Positions 34,644 through 42,930 of a stretch of DNA of 64,000 bases are shown in pieces. Position 1 is the first letter of the stretch. Every line of letters starts with the position of its first letter. Location of the stretch: contig WGNB01000001.1 of NCBI GenBank assembly GCA_016124795.1, positions 224,659 to 288,658 of the forward strand. The letters are read 5' to 3'. Position numbers and translations under genes: made by a program. Below the pieces are notes generated by a model. That model ran no database searches. It saw only the letters and a program-made list of their open reading frames with translations, and was not told where the DNA came from. The stretch comes from Rhodopseudomonas sp. Its GTDB lineage: Bacteria > Pseudomonadota > Alphaproteobacteria > Rhizobiales > Xanthobacteraceae.

Positions 34644-35447
34644 TCAGGAACCGATGAACTTGGCCGGACGCTTGGCGTGGAACGCTTCGACGCCTTCGCG
34701 GAAGTCGTCGGACTGGCGCAGCCGGCTGTAGCAATGGCCTTCGAGTTCGATGGCGATGGCGAGGGTCGAGTCCTCGGTATCGTTGAGCAGCTTCTTGGCG
34801 GTGCGCTGGGCGATCGGCGAGAAGCTCAGCAATTCGTCGACCAGGGCGTCGGTCGCCGCTTCGAGCTTGTCGTCGGGGACGCATTCGGTGGCGATGCCCC
34901 AATCGAGCGCCTGCTTGCCCGGAATGCGCTTGGAGCGCATCACGATATCCTTGGTGCGAGTGATGCCGACGATCTTCTGCAAGCGGGCCGAGCCGCCGGA
35001 GCCGGGGATCTGGCCGAGTTTCTGTTCTGGCAGCGCGTAGAAGCAAGTCTCCGACACGATGCGGAAATCGCAGGCCAGCGAGATCTCGAAGCCGACCCCG
35101 AAGCAGTAACCGCGATTGACGGCGATCACTGGCTTGGAGCAGCGCGCCGGGGCGGCCATGTTCCAGGCCAGTTTCGAGACGTGCTCGGGCGAGGCTTCGA
35201 GGAAGCCCTTGATGTTGCCGCCGCTCGAGAAATGCTGGCCGATCGCGCGCAGCACGATAATGCGCACGCGTTCGTCTTCGTCGAGCGCCTCGAACACCAG
35301 ACGCAACTGGTCGCGCTGCGGCATCTCGATGACGTTGAGCGGCGGCCGGTTGAGGATGATGTCGGCGCGCTGCTTGTCGGCATTCAGTTCGACCGAAAAG
35401 CCGTTAAGCGTCGCCAGACGCGGATCGGTGAAAGTCATCGTGGTCAT
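34644..35447 (-). CDS. Enoyl-CoA hydratase/isomerase (crotonase) family enzyme
   Basis: The 267-residue crotonase-fold protein has the oxyanion-hole segments HFSSGGNIKGFL (about 71-82) and NRGYCFGVGFEISLACDFR (about 109-127), and the acidic active-site stretch ALPEQKLGQIPGSGG. Family members hydrate, isomerise or hydrolyse acyl-CoA esters; this one resembles the dienoyl-CoA hydratases of aromatic degradation in its RPPLNVIE start, but I cannot assign a reaction. The ATG at 35447 overlaps the ligase stop by 4 bases. With the ligase and molybdenum hydroxylase it probably processes a ring-containing CoA thioester. Confidence 0.85.
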   Translation of the reverse strand: MTTMTFTDPRLATLNGFSVELNADKQRADIILNRPPLNVIEMPQRDQLRLVFEALDEDERVRIIVLRAIGQHFSSGGNIKGFLEASPEHVSKLAWNMAAPARCSKPVIAVNRGYCFGVGFEISLACDFRIVSETCFYALPEQKLGQIPGSGGSARLQKIVGITRTKDIVMRSKRIPGKQALDWGIATECVPDDKLEAATDALVDELLSFSPIAQRTAKKLLNDTEDSTLAIAIELEGHCYSRLRQSDDFREGVEAFHAKRPAKFIGS

Positions 35448-36994
35448 GCGGCGGTTCCTTGCGAGTGAGATTTGTCCTCGGTCTTGAATTCGCCCGCGAC
35501 CAACATGCGGCGCAGGAGTTTTCCGACCGGCGATTTCGGGATATCGGCGACGAAGACGTAACGGCGTGGTCGCTTGAAATTGGCGAGGCCCGAGGTACGG
35601 CAGAACTGGTCGAGGTCTTCCTCGGTGACCGGTTTGCCGCGTTTGATGAAGGCGGCGACGATCTTGCCCCAGCGCTCGTCGGGCAGGCCGACGACGGCGA
35701 CTTCCGATACCGCCGGATGCAGCGACAGGCAGCTTTCGATTTCGACCGGGGAGACGTTCTCGCCGCCGGTGATGATCATGTCGTCGACCCGGCCGGTGAC
35801 GAAGAGATCGCGATCGGCGTCGAGGAATCCGGTGTCGCCGGTGAAGTACCAGCCTTGCCGCAGCGCCTTGGCGTCGGCTTCCGGCCGCCGCCAATAGCCT
35901 TCGAACGACTCGTCGCCGGCCAGGAGCGCGATGATTTCACCTTCCTCGCCGATGGCGGCGAGTTCGTCGGGCGAGACGGCGCCGAGCTTGACGACACGGA
36001 TGCGCTGATTGATGCCGGCGCGACCGGCCGAGCCCGGTTTGGCGGTCGCGTTCTGGTCGACGGTGAAGGTGTAGATCTCCGAAGAGCCGTAATGATTGGC
36101 GAAAAGATCGGGCTTGAAAGCCGCGGCCAGGTCCTTGAGCAGACCGTCGGTCATCGAGGCGCCGGCGAAGCCGAGCTTGCGCACCGAGGAAACGTCGGTG
36201 CCGGCAAAGCGCGGGTTGTGCAGAAGATCGTGATAGAGCGTCGGCACCAGATAAAGGTTGGTGACTTTTTCCGTTTCGATCAGTGCCAGCGCGGTCGCGG
36301 TGTCGTAACGGGGCAGGCATACGAAAGTCCCACCAATGACCGACATTGCCAGGAGCGAGCGCACGCCCATGGTGTGATAAAGCGGCATGACGCCGAGGGT
36401 GCATTCCTTGCGGCCGTACATGTTCTGGGCGACATGGGCGATCGCGGCCGCGCGCTCGGCGCGCTGGCGGCGAGGCACGCCTTTCGGTTTGGCCGTGGTG
36501 CCGGAGGTGTAAAGCATCACCGACCAGGCCTCGGCGCCGGCGCGCGGCTCGGCCGGCCGGGCGTCGCGGTAGACCAGATCGTTGAAGTCGATCTCGTCGC
36601 CCGTTGCGGAATCGATCGCGATGCGGCGGTGCTGCATGGCCTCACGCGAAGCGAGGACGGCTTCGCGCGACGCATCTTCGAACACCACGGCCTTGGCCTC
36701 GGAGTTTTCGACGCAATAATCGACTTCGTCGGCCTTGGCGCGCCAGTTGACCGGTGTGATGACGAGGCCGGCGAACTGGCAGGCCCAATGCAGGGTCGCG
36801 GCCTGCCAACGGTTTTGTAGCAACGTGACGATATGGTCGCCGGGCATCAGGCCGAGTGCGTCGAAGCCTTCGACCAGCGCCGAGATCCGCAGGTACCATT
36901 GCGCATAGGTCAGCCGCACGGCGCCGTCGACGATGGCGAGGGCGTCGGGGTCGCGCTCGACGCTGGCGCGAAAACTGTTGCCGAGATCAAGCAT
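35444..36994 (-). CDS. AMP-forming CoA ligase (benzoate/4-chlorobenzoate-CoA-ligase-like)
   Basis: The 516-residue ANL-family ligase has the P-loop MLYTSGTTAKPKGVPRR (about 164-180), NHYGSSEIYTF, FTGDTGFLDADRD and the A10 lysine motif KSPVGKLLRRML. The length fits the aryl-CoA or short acyl-CoA ligases rather than long-chain types. It should activate the substrate brought in by the adjacent transporter. The start at 36994 (MLDLGNSFRASVE) is the family N-terminus and overlaps the FeS-subunit stop by 8 bases; the longer frame is antisense-like. It is placed between the hydroxylase subunits and the hydratase, so hydroxylation may act on the CoA ester, as in 4-hydroxybenzoyl-CoA reductase-type enzymes (inference). 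Confidence 0.86.
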   Translation of the reverse strand: MLDLGNSFRASVERDPDALAIVDGAVRLTYAQWYLRISALVEGFDALGLMPGDHIVTLLQNRWQAATLHWACQFAGLVITPVNWRAKADEVDYCVENSEAKAVVFEDASREAVLASREAMQHRRIAIDSATGDEIDFNDLVYRDARPAEPRAGAEAWSVMLYTSGTTAKPKGVPRRQRAERAAAIAHVAQNMYGRKECTLGVMPLYHTMGVRSLLAMSVIGGTFVCLPRYDTATALALIETEKVTNLYLVPTLYHDLLHNPRFAGTDVSSVRKLGFAGASMTDGLLKDLAAAFKPDLFANHYGSSEIYTFTVDQNATAKPGSAGRAGINQRIRVVKLGAVSPDELAAIGEEGEIIALLAGDESFEGYWRRPEADAKALRQGWYFTGDTGFLDADRDLFVTGRVDDMIITGGENVSPVEIESCLSLHPAVSEVAVVGLPDERWGKIVAAFIKRGKPVTEEDLDQFCRTSGLANFKRPRRYVFVADIPKSPVGKLLRRMLVAGEFKTEDKSHSQGTAA

Positions 36995-37496
36995 GGGCAG
37001 GCACTTCCCGCAGTGTTTTGGCGGCGTCGAGCGCCGCGGCCAAAATCGGTGTGTAGCCGGTGCAGCGGCACAGATGGCCGCCGAGGAATTCGCGCAACTC
37101 GGCTTCGGTCGGCGCGCTGTGGCGGCGCAGATAGCCATCGAGCGACATCAGAATGCCGGCGGTGCAGAATCCGCATTGCAGGGCATGGTGGCGGCGAAAA
37201 GCGTCTTGCAGCACCGACAGCCGGCCGGGCTCGGGCGCCAGGCCTTCGACCGTGCGGATGGTGGCGCCGTCGGCTTGCACCGCTAGCGTGAGGCAGGCGC
37301 GCGCCGGCACGCCGTCGATCTCGATCGTGCAGGCGCCGCAGACGCCATGCTCGCAGCCGACATGCGTGCCGGTCTGGCCAAGCTCGTGGCGCAGGAAGTC
37401 GGTCAGCAACATGCGCGGTTCGGCGTCGGCCTCGACCGGTTTGCCGTTGAGGGTGAAGCGGACGCGGTGGCGTCGGTCGGCGCTCAGGCGATGCAT
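36987..37496 (-). CDS. Molybdenum hydroxylase [2Fe-2S] small subunit (second enzyme)
   Basis: The 169-residue protein is a standard CoxS-type subunit with both cluster sets: GCEHGVCGAC (about 47-56) with a fourth Cys in ARACLTL, and QCGFCTAG (about 106-113) with CRCTG (about 142-146). It carries electrons from the molybdenum site to FAD. Unlike the first hydroxylase in the window, no CoxG domain is attached. It overlaps the FAD-subunit gene by 13 bases and the ligase gene by 8. Confidence 0.93.
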   Translation of the reverse strand: MHRLSADRRHRVRFTLNGKPVEADAEPRMLLTDFLRHELGQTGTHVGCEHGVCGACTIEIDGVPARACLTLAVQADGATIRTVEGLAPEPGRLSVLQDAFRRHHALQCGFCTAGILMSLDGYLRRHSAPTEAELREFLGGHLCRCTGYTPILAAALDAAKTLREVPAHA

Positions 37497-38311
37497 CGGC
37501 GCGCCTCCTCGATGGTGTCACGGCCCATGCGGCGGACGAGTTCACGGCGATAGGCGGCCGTGGCATGGAGGTCATCGCGGGCGTCGAGGTCCCAGGCGAA
37601 GGCATTGAGAGCGTCGTCGAGCGCGCCGCCGTCGAGCGCGGGAAAATCACGACGTTCCGGTTTGTCGCCGACACCGCCGACCGCGAGCGTGACGCGGTCG
37701 GCCGCGACCACGGCGGCGCAGGCGACGATGGCGAAGTCGCCATGACGACGGCCGAATTCGGCGAAGGCCGTGCCGGTGCCGGCGCGCCGGGTCGGGATCG
37801 AAACGGCCTCGATCAGTTCGTCATGACCGCGGGCGGTCGACATCATGCCGGTGAAGAAATCCTGCGCCGTGACGCTGCGCCGTTTACGGCCGGCCGATAG
37901 CTCGATGCTGCCGTCCAGCGCCAGCATCGCCAGCGGGAGCTCCGCGCTCGGATCGGCATGGGCGACCGAGCCGCAGACGGTGCCGCGGCTGCGGGTCTGC
38001 GCATGGCCGACCCAGGGCAATGCCGAAGCCAGTAGCGGCTGACGTTGCGCCAGTTCCGGCCAGGCCAGCAATTCGGCCTGGCGCACGCCGGCGCCGATCC
38101 GGATGACTTTGGCGTCGGCTTCGATCCGGGCCAGTTCCGGCAGATGCATGATGTCGACCAGAAGTTTCGGCCGGGCGAGTCGCATCGAGAGCATCGGCAT
38201 CAGCGTTTGACCGCCGGCCATCACACGCGCGTCGTTGCCGTATTCGGCGAGCGCGGCGTGAACCTCGGCCAGCGTGTCGGCGCGCTGGTAATCGAAGCGG
38301 GCGGGCTTCAT
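37484..38311 (-). CDS. Molybdenum hydroxylase FAD-binding medium subunit (second enzyme)
   Basis: The 275-residue CoxM-type protein has MAGGQTLMPMLSMRLARP (about 31-48) and TRSRGTVCGSVAHADPSAE (about 106-124), the two FAD-contact regions. It overlaps the large-subunit stop by 4 bases and the FeS gene by 13. With its neighbours it makes the second heterotrimer; sequence differs clearly from the first enzyme's FAD subunit, so the operons are not a recent duplication. Confidence 0.92.
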   Translation of the reverse strand: MKPARFDYQRADTLAEVHAALAEYGNDARVMAGGQTLMPMLSMRLARPKLLVDIMHLPELARIEADAKVIRIGAGVRQAELLAWPELAQRQPLLASALPWVGHAQTRSRGTVCGSVAHADPSAELPLAMLALDGSIELSAGRKRRSVTAQDFFTGMMSTARGHDELIEAVSIPTRRAGTGTAFAEFGRRHGDFAIVACAAVVAADRVTLAVGGVGDKPERRDFPALDGGALDDALNAFAWDLDARDDLHATAAYRRELVRRMGRDTIEEARRCIA

Positions 38312-41250
38312 GCGCCCCTCCCGAACAGCCGGGCGAACAGGCCGGTCCTGGCCGGACCGCCGGTGTGGCGCGCGAGCGCCTCGAAGAATTGCCGGATCAC
38401 GATCTTGGCGGCGCCGTCGAGTAGACGACCGCCGATCGAGGCAACTTTGCCGCCGATCTCGGCATCATATTCATAAGCGAGCAAGGCGCCGCCGGTGTCG
38501 GTCGGCGTCAGGGTGATATGCCCCGCGCCTTTGGCATCGCCGAGCGCGCCGGTCACGGTGCCCGACAGTGTCACCGCTTTCGGTTCGTCAAGATCGGACA
38601 GCTTGATGTCGGCGCGATAGCGTCCGGTCACCGGTCCGACGCCGAGGGTCACGTCGGCGCGGAAATGAGTGTCCGACAGTTTCTCGACGCCGTGGCATCC
38701 GGGAATGATCGCTTCCAGCGTTTTCGGGTCGAGCAGCATGCGCCAGACATCGGCGGGAGCGGCATTGGCCTGCGCTTGTCCCTGACCTTGCAAGGCGCGG
38801 CCCTTGCCGGTCTTGACGGGCTGCGGCCGGACGGTAGCGGGCGGCGCGGCTTCGGCTGGATGAAACAGTGCCGCGAGTTTGGCCGGCGTCAATGGCAGAT
38901 CGATATCGCTCGCGCCGAGCGCGTCGGCAGCGGCATTGGCCAGGCACACCGGGGTGCTCATGCAATTGCCTTCGCCGACGCCCTTGGTGCCGAGCGGGGT
39001 GAAGGGCGATGGCGTTTCGATATGCAGGATGACCGGCGTCGGGACTTCCATCGTGGTCGGCACCAAATAGTCGGCGAAGGTGCCGGTCTGGAAACTGCCA
39101 TCCGGGCCATAGCTGTATTCTTCATAAAGCGCCGCGCCGACCGCATGGGCAAAGCCACCGGTGATCTGTCCCTCGACCATGCCGGGATGCAGGATACGGC
39201 CGCAGTCATGCATGGTGACGTATTTGTCGATCCGCAATGCGCCGGTGACGCGGTCGATCTCGACGCCGCAGAAATCGAAGATGAAGCCGTGGCACAACGA
39301 CGAATTGATTTCGTCGTTCTCGCTCGGCGGCGTCAGTTGCGGCGGCGACCAGAACACGGTCTCGCGCAGCGCCTGGTTTTCTTCCGGCACCAGACCGGGC
39401 GACCAGTGGCTGGTGGCGGCAAGCCGGCCGAAGGCGACGTTGTTATCCGGGTTGCCGCGCGCCCGCGCCCGGCCGCCGGCAAATTCGATCTCCTCGGGCG
39501 GCACGTTGAGTTGCGCGGCGGCGATCTTGGCGAGCTTGGCTTTGATCTTTTCGGCGGCGAGATGGGCCGCGCCGCCGACGGCGGCGGCGAAGCGGCTCGA
39601 ATAATTGCCCGAGGCGATCGACCAGGCGTCGCGGCCGGTGTCGAGTTCGGCGACCACGCGCACATCGGATGGCTTCAGGCCGAGCGCGTCGGCGACGATC
39701 TGCGACAGCACCGTGCGGTGGCCCTGACCTTGCGGCACCGATGAGACATGCACCGAAACCGACCCGACTGGATCGAGCGCGATGGTGGCGGTGGCTTGCG
39801 CGCCGTTCTTCGGCCCGGCCTTGCGCCGTTCCTCGGGCGTCAACACCGTGGTGATGTAGCCCATGTTCGACACGCTGGGCTCGATCGCGGCGGTCATGCC
39901 GATGCCGTAGAGCCGGCCTTGCGCGCGCGCTTCGGCCTGACGCTGACGCAACGCGGCATAGCCGCCGTCGGTCAGCGCTTTCTCGAAGGCCAGCGGATAG
40001 TCGCCGGAATCGTAAATCGCGCCGGTCGCGGTGCGATAGGGGAACGCGCCGGAGGGAACGAGATTGCGGCGGATGACGTCGGCCGGATCGAGCTTGAGTA
40101 TGACGGCGATGCGCTGCATCAGCCGTTCGAGCGCGTAGTAGACCTGCGGTCCGCCGAAGCCGCGGTTTAATCCGGTCGGCGCCTTGTTGGTCAGGACGAC
40201 GCGGTTGCGCACCGCGATGTTGCGGATGTCATAGGCGCCGCCGAGGTTGCCGTGCATCCGGTAAAGCGTCGCCGGTTCGGGCGCGCGGATATGCGCCCCG
40301 ACGTCTTCGATCTGGTTCCAGTCGAGCGCGCGGACGCGGCCGTCGGCATCGACCGCGGCGCGCAAGGTGGTGACGCGGTTGGTGGCCGAGACCGAGGCCG
40401 CGAGGTGTTCGAGCCGGTCCTCGACCCATTTGACTGGCCGCCCGGCGACGCGCGCGGCGATTCCCATCAGGACGATGTAAGGGAATACGCCCTGTTTGAC
40501 GCCGAAGCTGCCGCCGGAATCGGGCGGCGTGCGCAGGCGAAAGCGATTGCCCGGCACTTTCAGCGCGCGTGCCATCACGGCATGCAGGCTGAACGGCCCC
40601 ATGAAATTCGCCGTGACATCATAGGCGTCCTCGCCGGCGTCATATTCGGCGATCAGGCCGTAGGTCTCCATCGGCGTGCAGGAATTGCGCGGATACTTGA
40701 TGGTGACGGCGATCCGATGCGTTGCCTCGGCAAAGGCGCGTTCGGGATCGCCGTAACGAAAGCGGCGCTCGCTGGCGAGGTTGGAGCGCAGGCCGTCATG
40801 CAGGATTGGCTGCGTCCCATCGAGCGCGGCTAACGGATCGACCACTGCCGGTAAGGTCTGATAGTCGACCTCGATGAGATCGAGCGCGTCTTCGGCGATA
40901 TAGCGGCTCGCGGCGACGACGACCGCGACCGGCTCGCCGACATAGCGCACGCGATCGGTGGCGATCGGCCAGCATTCGATCGGTGCTTTGACGCCGACCA
41001 CGAGGCTTGCCGGCAGCGCGGTGACGTCTTCGGCGAGGATCACCGCGGCAACGCCCGGCAGCGCGCGCGCGGCATCGGCGCGGATCGCGACGATTTTGGC
41101 ATGGGCATGCGGCGAGCGCAGGATAGCGGCGTGCAGGGTGCCGGGCCGAACGCCAAGGTCGTCGATGAAACGGCCGCGCCCGGTCAACAGCGCGGCGTCC
41201 TCGACGCGCTCGACCGATTGGCCGCACCAACTCGTTGGCAGTTCCGACAT
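38308..41250 (-). CDS. Molybdenum hydroxylase large subunit fused to a C-terminal CoxG (SRPBCC) domain
   Basis: At 980 residues this is about 190 longer than a normal MoCo subunit. Residues 1-790 are the hydroxylase: VEDAALLTGRGRFIDD, PDSGGSFGVKQG (molybdenum site) and GTKGVGEGNCMSTP (about 752-765) with the catalytic Glu. The substrate loop reads NRGFGGPQ, not AYRCSFR, so it is not CO dehydrogenase. Residues about 828-970 are a CoxG-type SRPBCC domain (APADVWRMLLDPKTLEAIIP), joined by a Pro/Gln/Lys-rich linker. This is the first structural gene of the long minus-strand unit, 143 bases downstream of the AraC gene. Confidence 0.92.
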   Translation of the reverse strand: MSELPTSWCGQSVERVEDAALLTGRGRFIDDLGVRPGTLHAAILRSPHAHAKIVAIRADAARALPGVAAVILAEDVTALPASLVVGVKAPIECWPIATDRVRYVGEPVAVVVAASRYIAEDALDLIEVDYQTLPAVVDPLAALDGTQPILHDGLRSNLASERRFRYGDPERAFAEATHRIAVTIKYPRNSCTPMETYGLIAEYDAGEDAYDVTANFMGPFSLHAVMARALKVPGNRFRLRTPPDSGGSFGVKQGVFPYIVLMGIAARVAGRPVKWVEDRLEHLAASVSATNRVTTLRAAVDADGRVRALDWNQIEDVGAHIRAPEPATLYRMHGNLGGAYDIRNIAVRNRVVLTNKAPTGLNRGFGGPQVYYALERLMQRIAVILKLDPADVIRRNLVPSGAFPYRTATGAIYDSGDYPLAFEKALTDGGYAALRQRQAEARAQGRLYGIGMTAAIEPSVSNMGYITTVLTPEERRKAGPKNGAQATATIALDPVGSVSVHVSSVPQGQGHRTVLSQIVADALGLKPSDVRVVAELDTGRDAWSIASGNYSSRFAAAVGGAAHLAAEKIKAKLAKIAAAQLNVPPEEIEFAGGRARARGNPDNNVAFGRLAATSHWSPGLVPEENQALRETVFWSPPQLTPPSENDEINSSLCHGFIFDFCGVEIDRVTGALRIDKYVTMHDCGRILHPGMVEGQITGGFAHAVGAALYEEYSYGPDGSFQTGTFADYLVPTTMEVPTPVILHIETPSPFTPLGTKGVGEGNCMSTPVCLANAAADALGASDIDLPLTPAKLAALFHPAEAAPPATVRPQPVKTGKGRALQGQGQAQANAAPADVWRMLLDPKTLEAIIPGCHGVEKLSDTHFRADVTLGVGPVTGRYRADIKLSDLDEPKAVTLSGTVTGALGDAKGAGHITLTPTDTGGALLAYEYDAEIGGKVASIGGRLLDGAAKIVIRQFFEALARHTGGPARTGLFARLFGRGA

Positions 41251-41316
41251 AGCCCGGACGTTTCCTCTGTGCTCTTCAAGACGGCACGATCGAGGAAACG
41301 GTCACACGTCATGGCC

Positions 41317-41335
41317 GGACGGGACGATACCGTCC
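41317..41335. promoter_or_regulatory. Dyad GGACGG-N7-CCGTCC upstream of the second hydroxylase operon
   Basis: A 6-bp inverted repeat with a 7-base centre lies in the 143-base gap between the AraC stop (41394) and the large-subunit start (41250). It may be a weak terminator for the AraC gene or part of the operon's control region; no second copy was noticed. Confidence 0.35.
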
Positions 41336-41393
41336 TGTCTCACCATTTACCGAATCGTCTCATTTTATCCGGGGCGGGCCGATGAGCCGGGGC

Positions 41394-42254
41394 TCAGGCC
41401 ATTGCCGAGGAGGTCAGGCGCGCGACGTTGCGGAATTCGCTGGGGCTGACGCCGGCATGATCGCGGAAGAACCGGGTGAAGTGACCCTGATTGCTGAACC
41501 CGAGTGTGTTGCTGACCGCCGACAGGCTGTCGGCGGTATGAACCACCGACTTCACCGCCAGTTCCATGCGCAGCAAATTGAGATAGACGTGCGGCGTCAT
41601 GCGGGTCGAGCGCTCGAACAGCCGGTAGAAATGCGCCCGTGACAGCCCGGCTTCCTGCGCCAGTGCGTTGACGTCTCTTGCGATCTGCGGCTCGCTGCGC
41701 AGCAGATTGACGGCGCGGCGGATGCGCCAGTCGAAGCGATCGCGGTTGTTGTCGATCTCCTGCAAGCTGCGCGACAGCGTGCGCCAGGGCGTGAAACGCT
41801 CGATCACGGCAATCATCAGGTCCGACAGCAATTGCACATGCGCGGAATTGTCGCCCGGATCGGCCAGCATGACGGCCGCCAGATCCATCGCCAGACGCCG
41901 GATTCGCGGCGAAACCTCTCCGGCAGGCTTCTCGAAAAAGCCGGGGGCCCCGCTCGCGGCCCAGTTTGGCCGGAACACCTTCAGCCATGAGGGCTCGATA
42001 TAGAGCGCCAGAATGATCGTGCGCGGCCGGCGTTGATCGTGGACGTATGCGTGCGGCTCCCACGTATTGATCAGCACCGCCTGTGTATCGGTGAGCGGGA
42101 CGAGGTGATCGCCGACCGAGAACTGGGTATCGGCGCCATCGGCCTTGATCAGCACATGGCAATGCGGATGCGCGTGACGCACGAGCGAGCGGTCCATGTC
42201 GAGCAAGGCGACACGGCCAAACGTTCCATGAGCGATACGCAATGCCGAAGACAT
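41394..42254 (-). CDS. AraC-family transcriptional regulator
   Basis: The 286-residue protein has an N-terminal cupin-like sensing domain with metal-type histidines (RHAHPHCHVLIK, about 26-37; TWEPHAYVHDQ) and a C-terminal double helix-turn-helix: DVNALAQEAGLSRAHFYRLF (about 193-212) and SLSAVSNTLGFSNQGHFTRFF (about 242-262). It is of the Cupin_6/AraC type that activates catabolic operons when it binds substrate. It is encoded directly upstream of and parallel to the second molybdenum hydroxylase operon, which it presumably activates. Confidence 0.92.
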   Translation of the reverse strand: MSSALRIAHGTFGRVALLDMDRSLVRHAHPHCHVLIKADGADTQFSVGDHLVPLTDTQAVLINTWEPHAYVHDQRRPRTIILALYIEPSWLKVFRPNWAASGAPGFFEKPAGEVSPRIRRLAMDLAAVMLADPGDNSAHVQLLSDLMIAVIERFTPWRTLSRSLQEIDNNRDRFDWRIRRAVNLLRSEPQIARDVNALAQEAGLSRAHFYRLFERSTRMTPHVYLNLLRMELAVKSVVHTADSLSAVSNTLGFSNQGHFTRFFRDHAGVSPSEFRNVARLTSSAMA

Positions 42255-42930
42255 TCGGTTCCTTAACGCGGCAGGGTCGGGGAGGTGACCGGTAACACAA
42301 ACTGACTAAAGGCTATTTTGAACCATATCGAAGTTGAACAACAGATAAAATGTAGTCCGGCCGCCTCGCTCTCCCGACTCTTTAGCCCGAGTTTTGGCCG
42401 CAATTTGGTGAGCCGATACTCGATCATGGCGAACTCGCGGTCGGCATTCATGTTGCGGTGCAGCGACGGAATTGTGGTGTGAGGGGTGGTTCGTACAACC
42501 GGGCCGTCGCGTTGTTGGTAGACGTCGCCTCGATCAAATAGTCGCGCGTTGACGTTCTAATTTGTGTTCATGCGAATATGGGCTCGAACTCCTATTCGGA
42601 GCGTTTGATCGACTCCGCTGATCCGTTGCCCCGCTTTGACTTCTTGGCATTCGTGCAAGTAGCTCGGGCCGCCGAACCGAATGAGACAATTTGGTAAGCC
42701 ACGAGACGTTTCGGCAAGCCGGCGGCATTTTCGTTTTGAATATTATGGGCGTGCGCGCGGTATGACGTAAACCGGATAGCACGCGCGGTACGCTTTCCAG
42801 TCGCATTAACGTCGTCCGCGCGGTTGAACATTGCGGATCGCTTGATCAATCTGTAATTGGTGTTTGTAAAGAGCGGCGAGCAGATTGCGTTGTCGTCGCG
42901 AGAAACAAATGTCGCCCAGGGAATACATCA
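42255..42930. other. 676-base stretch without a recognisable gene
   Basis: This region between the divergent AraC and ubiD genes contains several short frames with no familiar motif and no good ribosome sites. I see no tRNA fold, array or transposon end. Base composition is more mixed than in the genes, as expected for promoters of both flanking genes; possibly it also holds decayed sequence. Confidence 0.6.

Noticed and set aside
35459..36820. 453-codon frame opposite the CoA ligase
   Set aside because: The ligase motifs are on the minus strand and the overlapping plus frame has no homology-like features.
42580..42610. tRNA-like T-arm (GCTCGAACTCC)
   Set aside because: No acceptor, D or anticodon arms can be folded around it.
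42263..42849. Short minus-strand frames of 62-90 codons in the AraC-ubiD gap
   Set aside because: No ribosome sites, no recognisable domains and overlapping alternatives; treated as non-coding.
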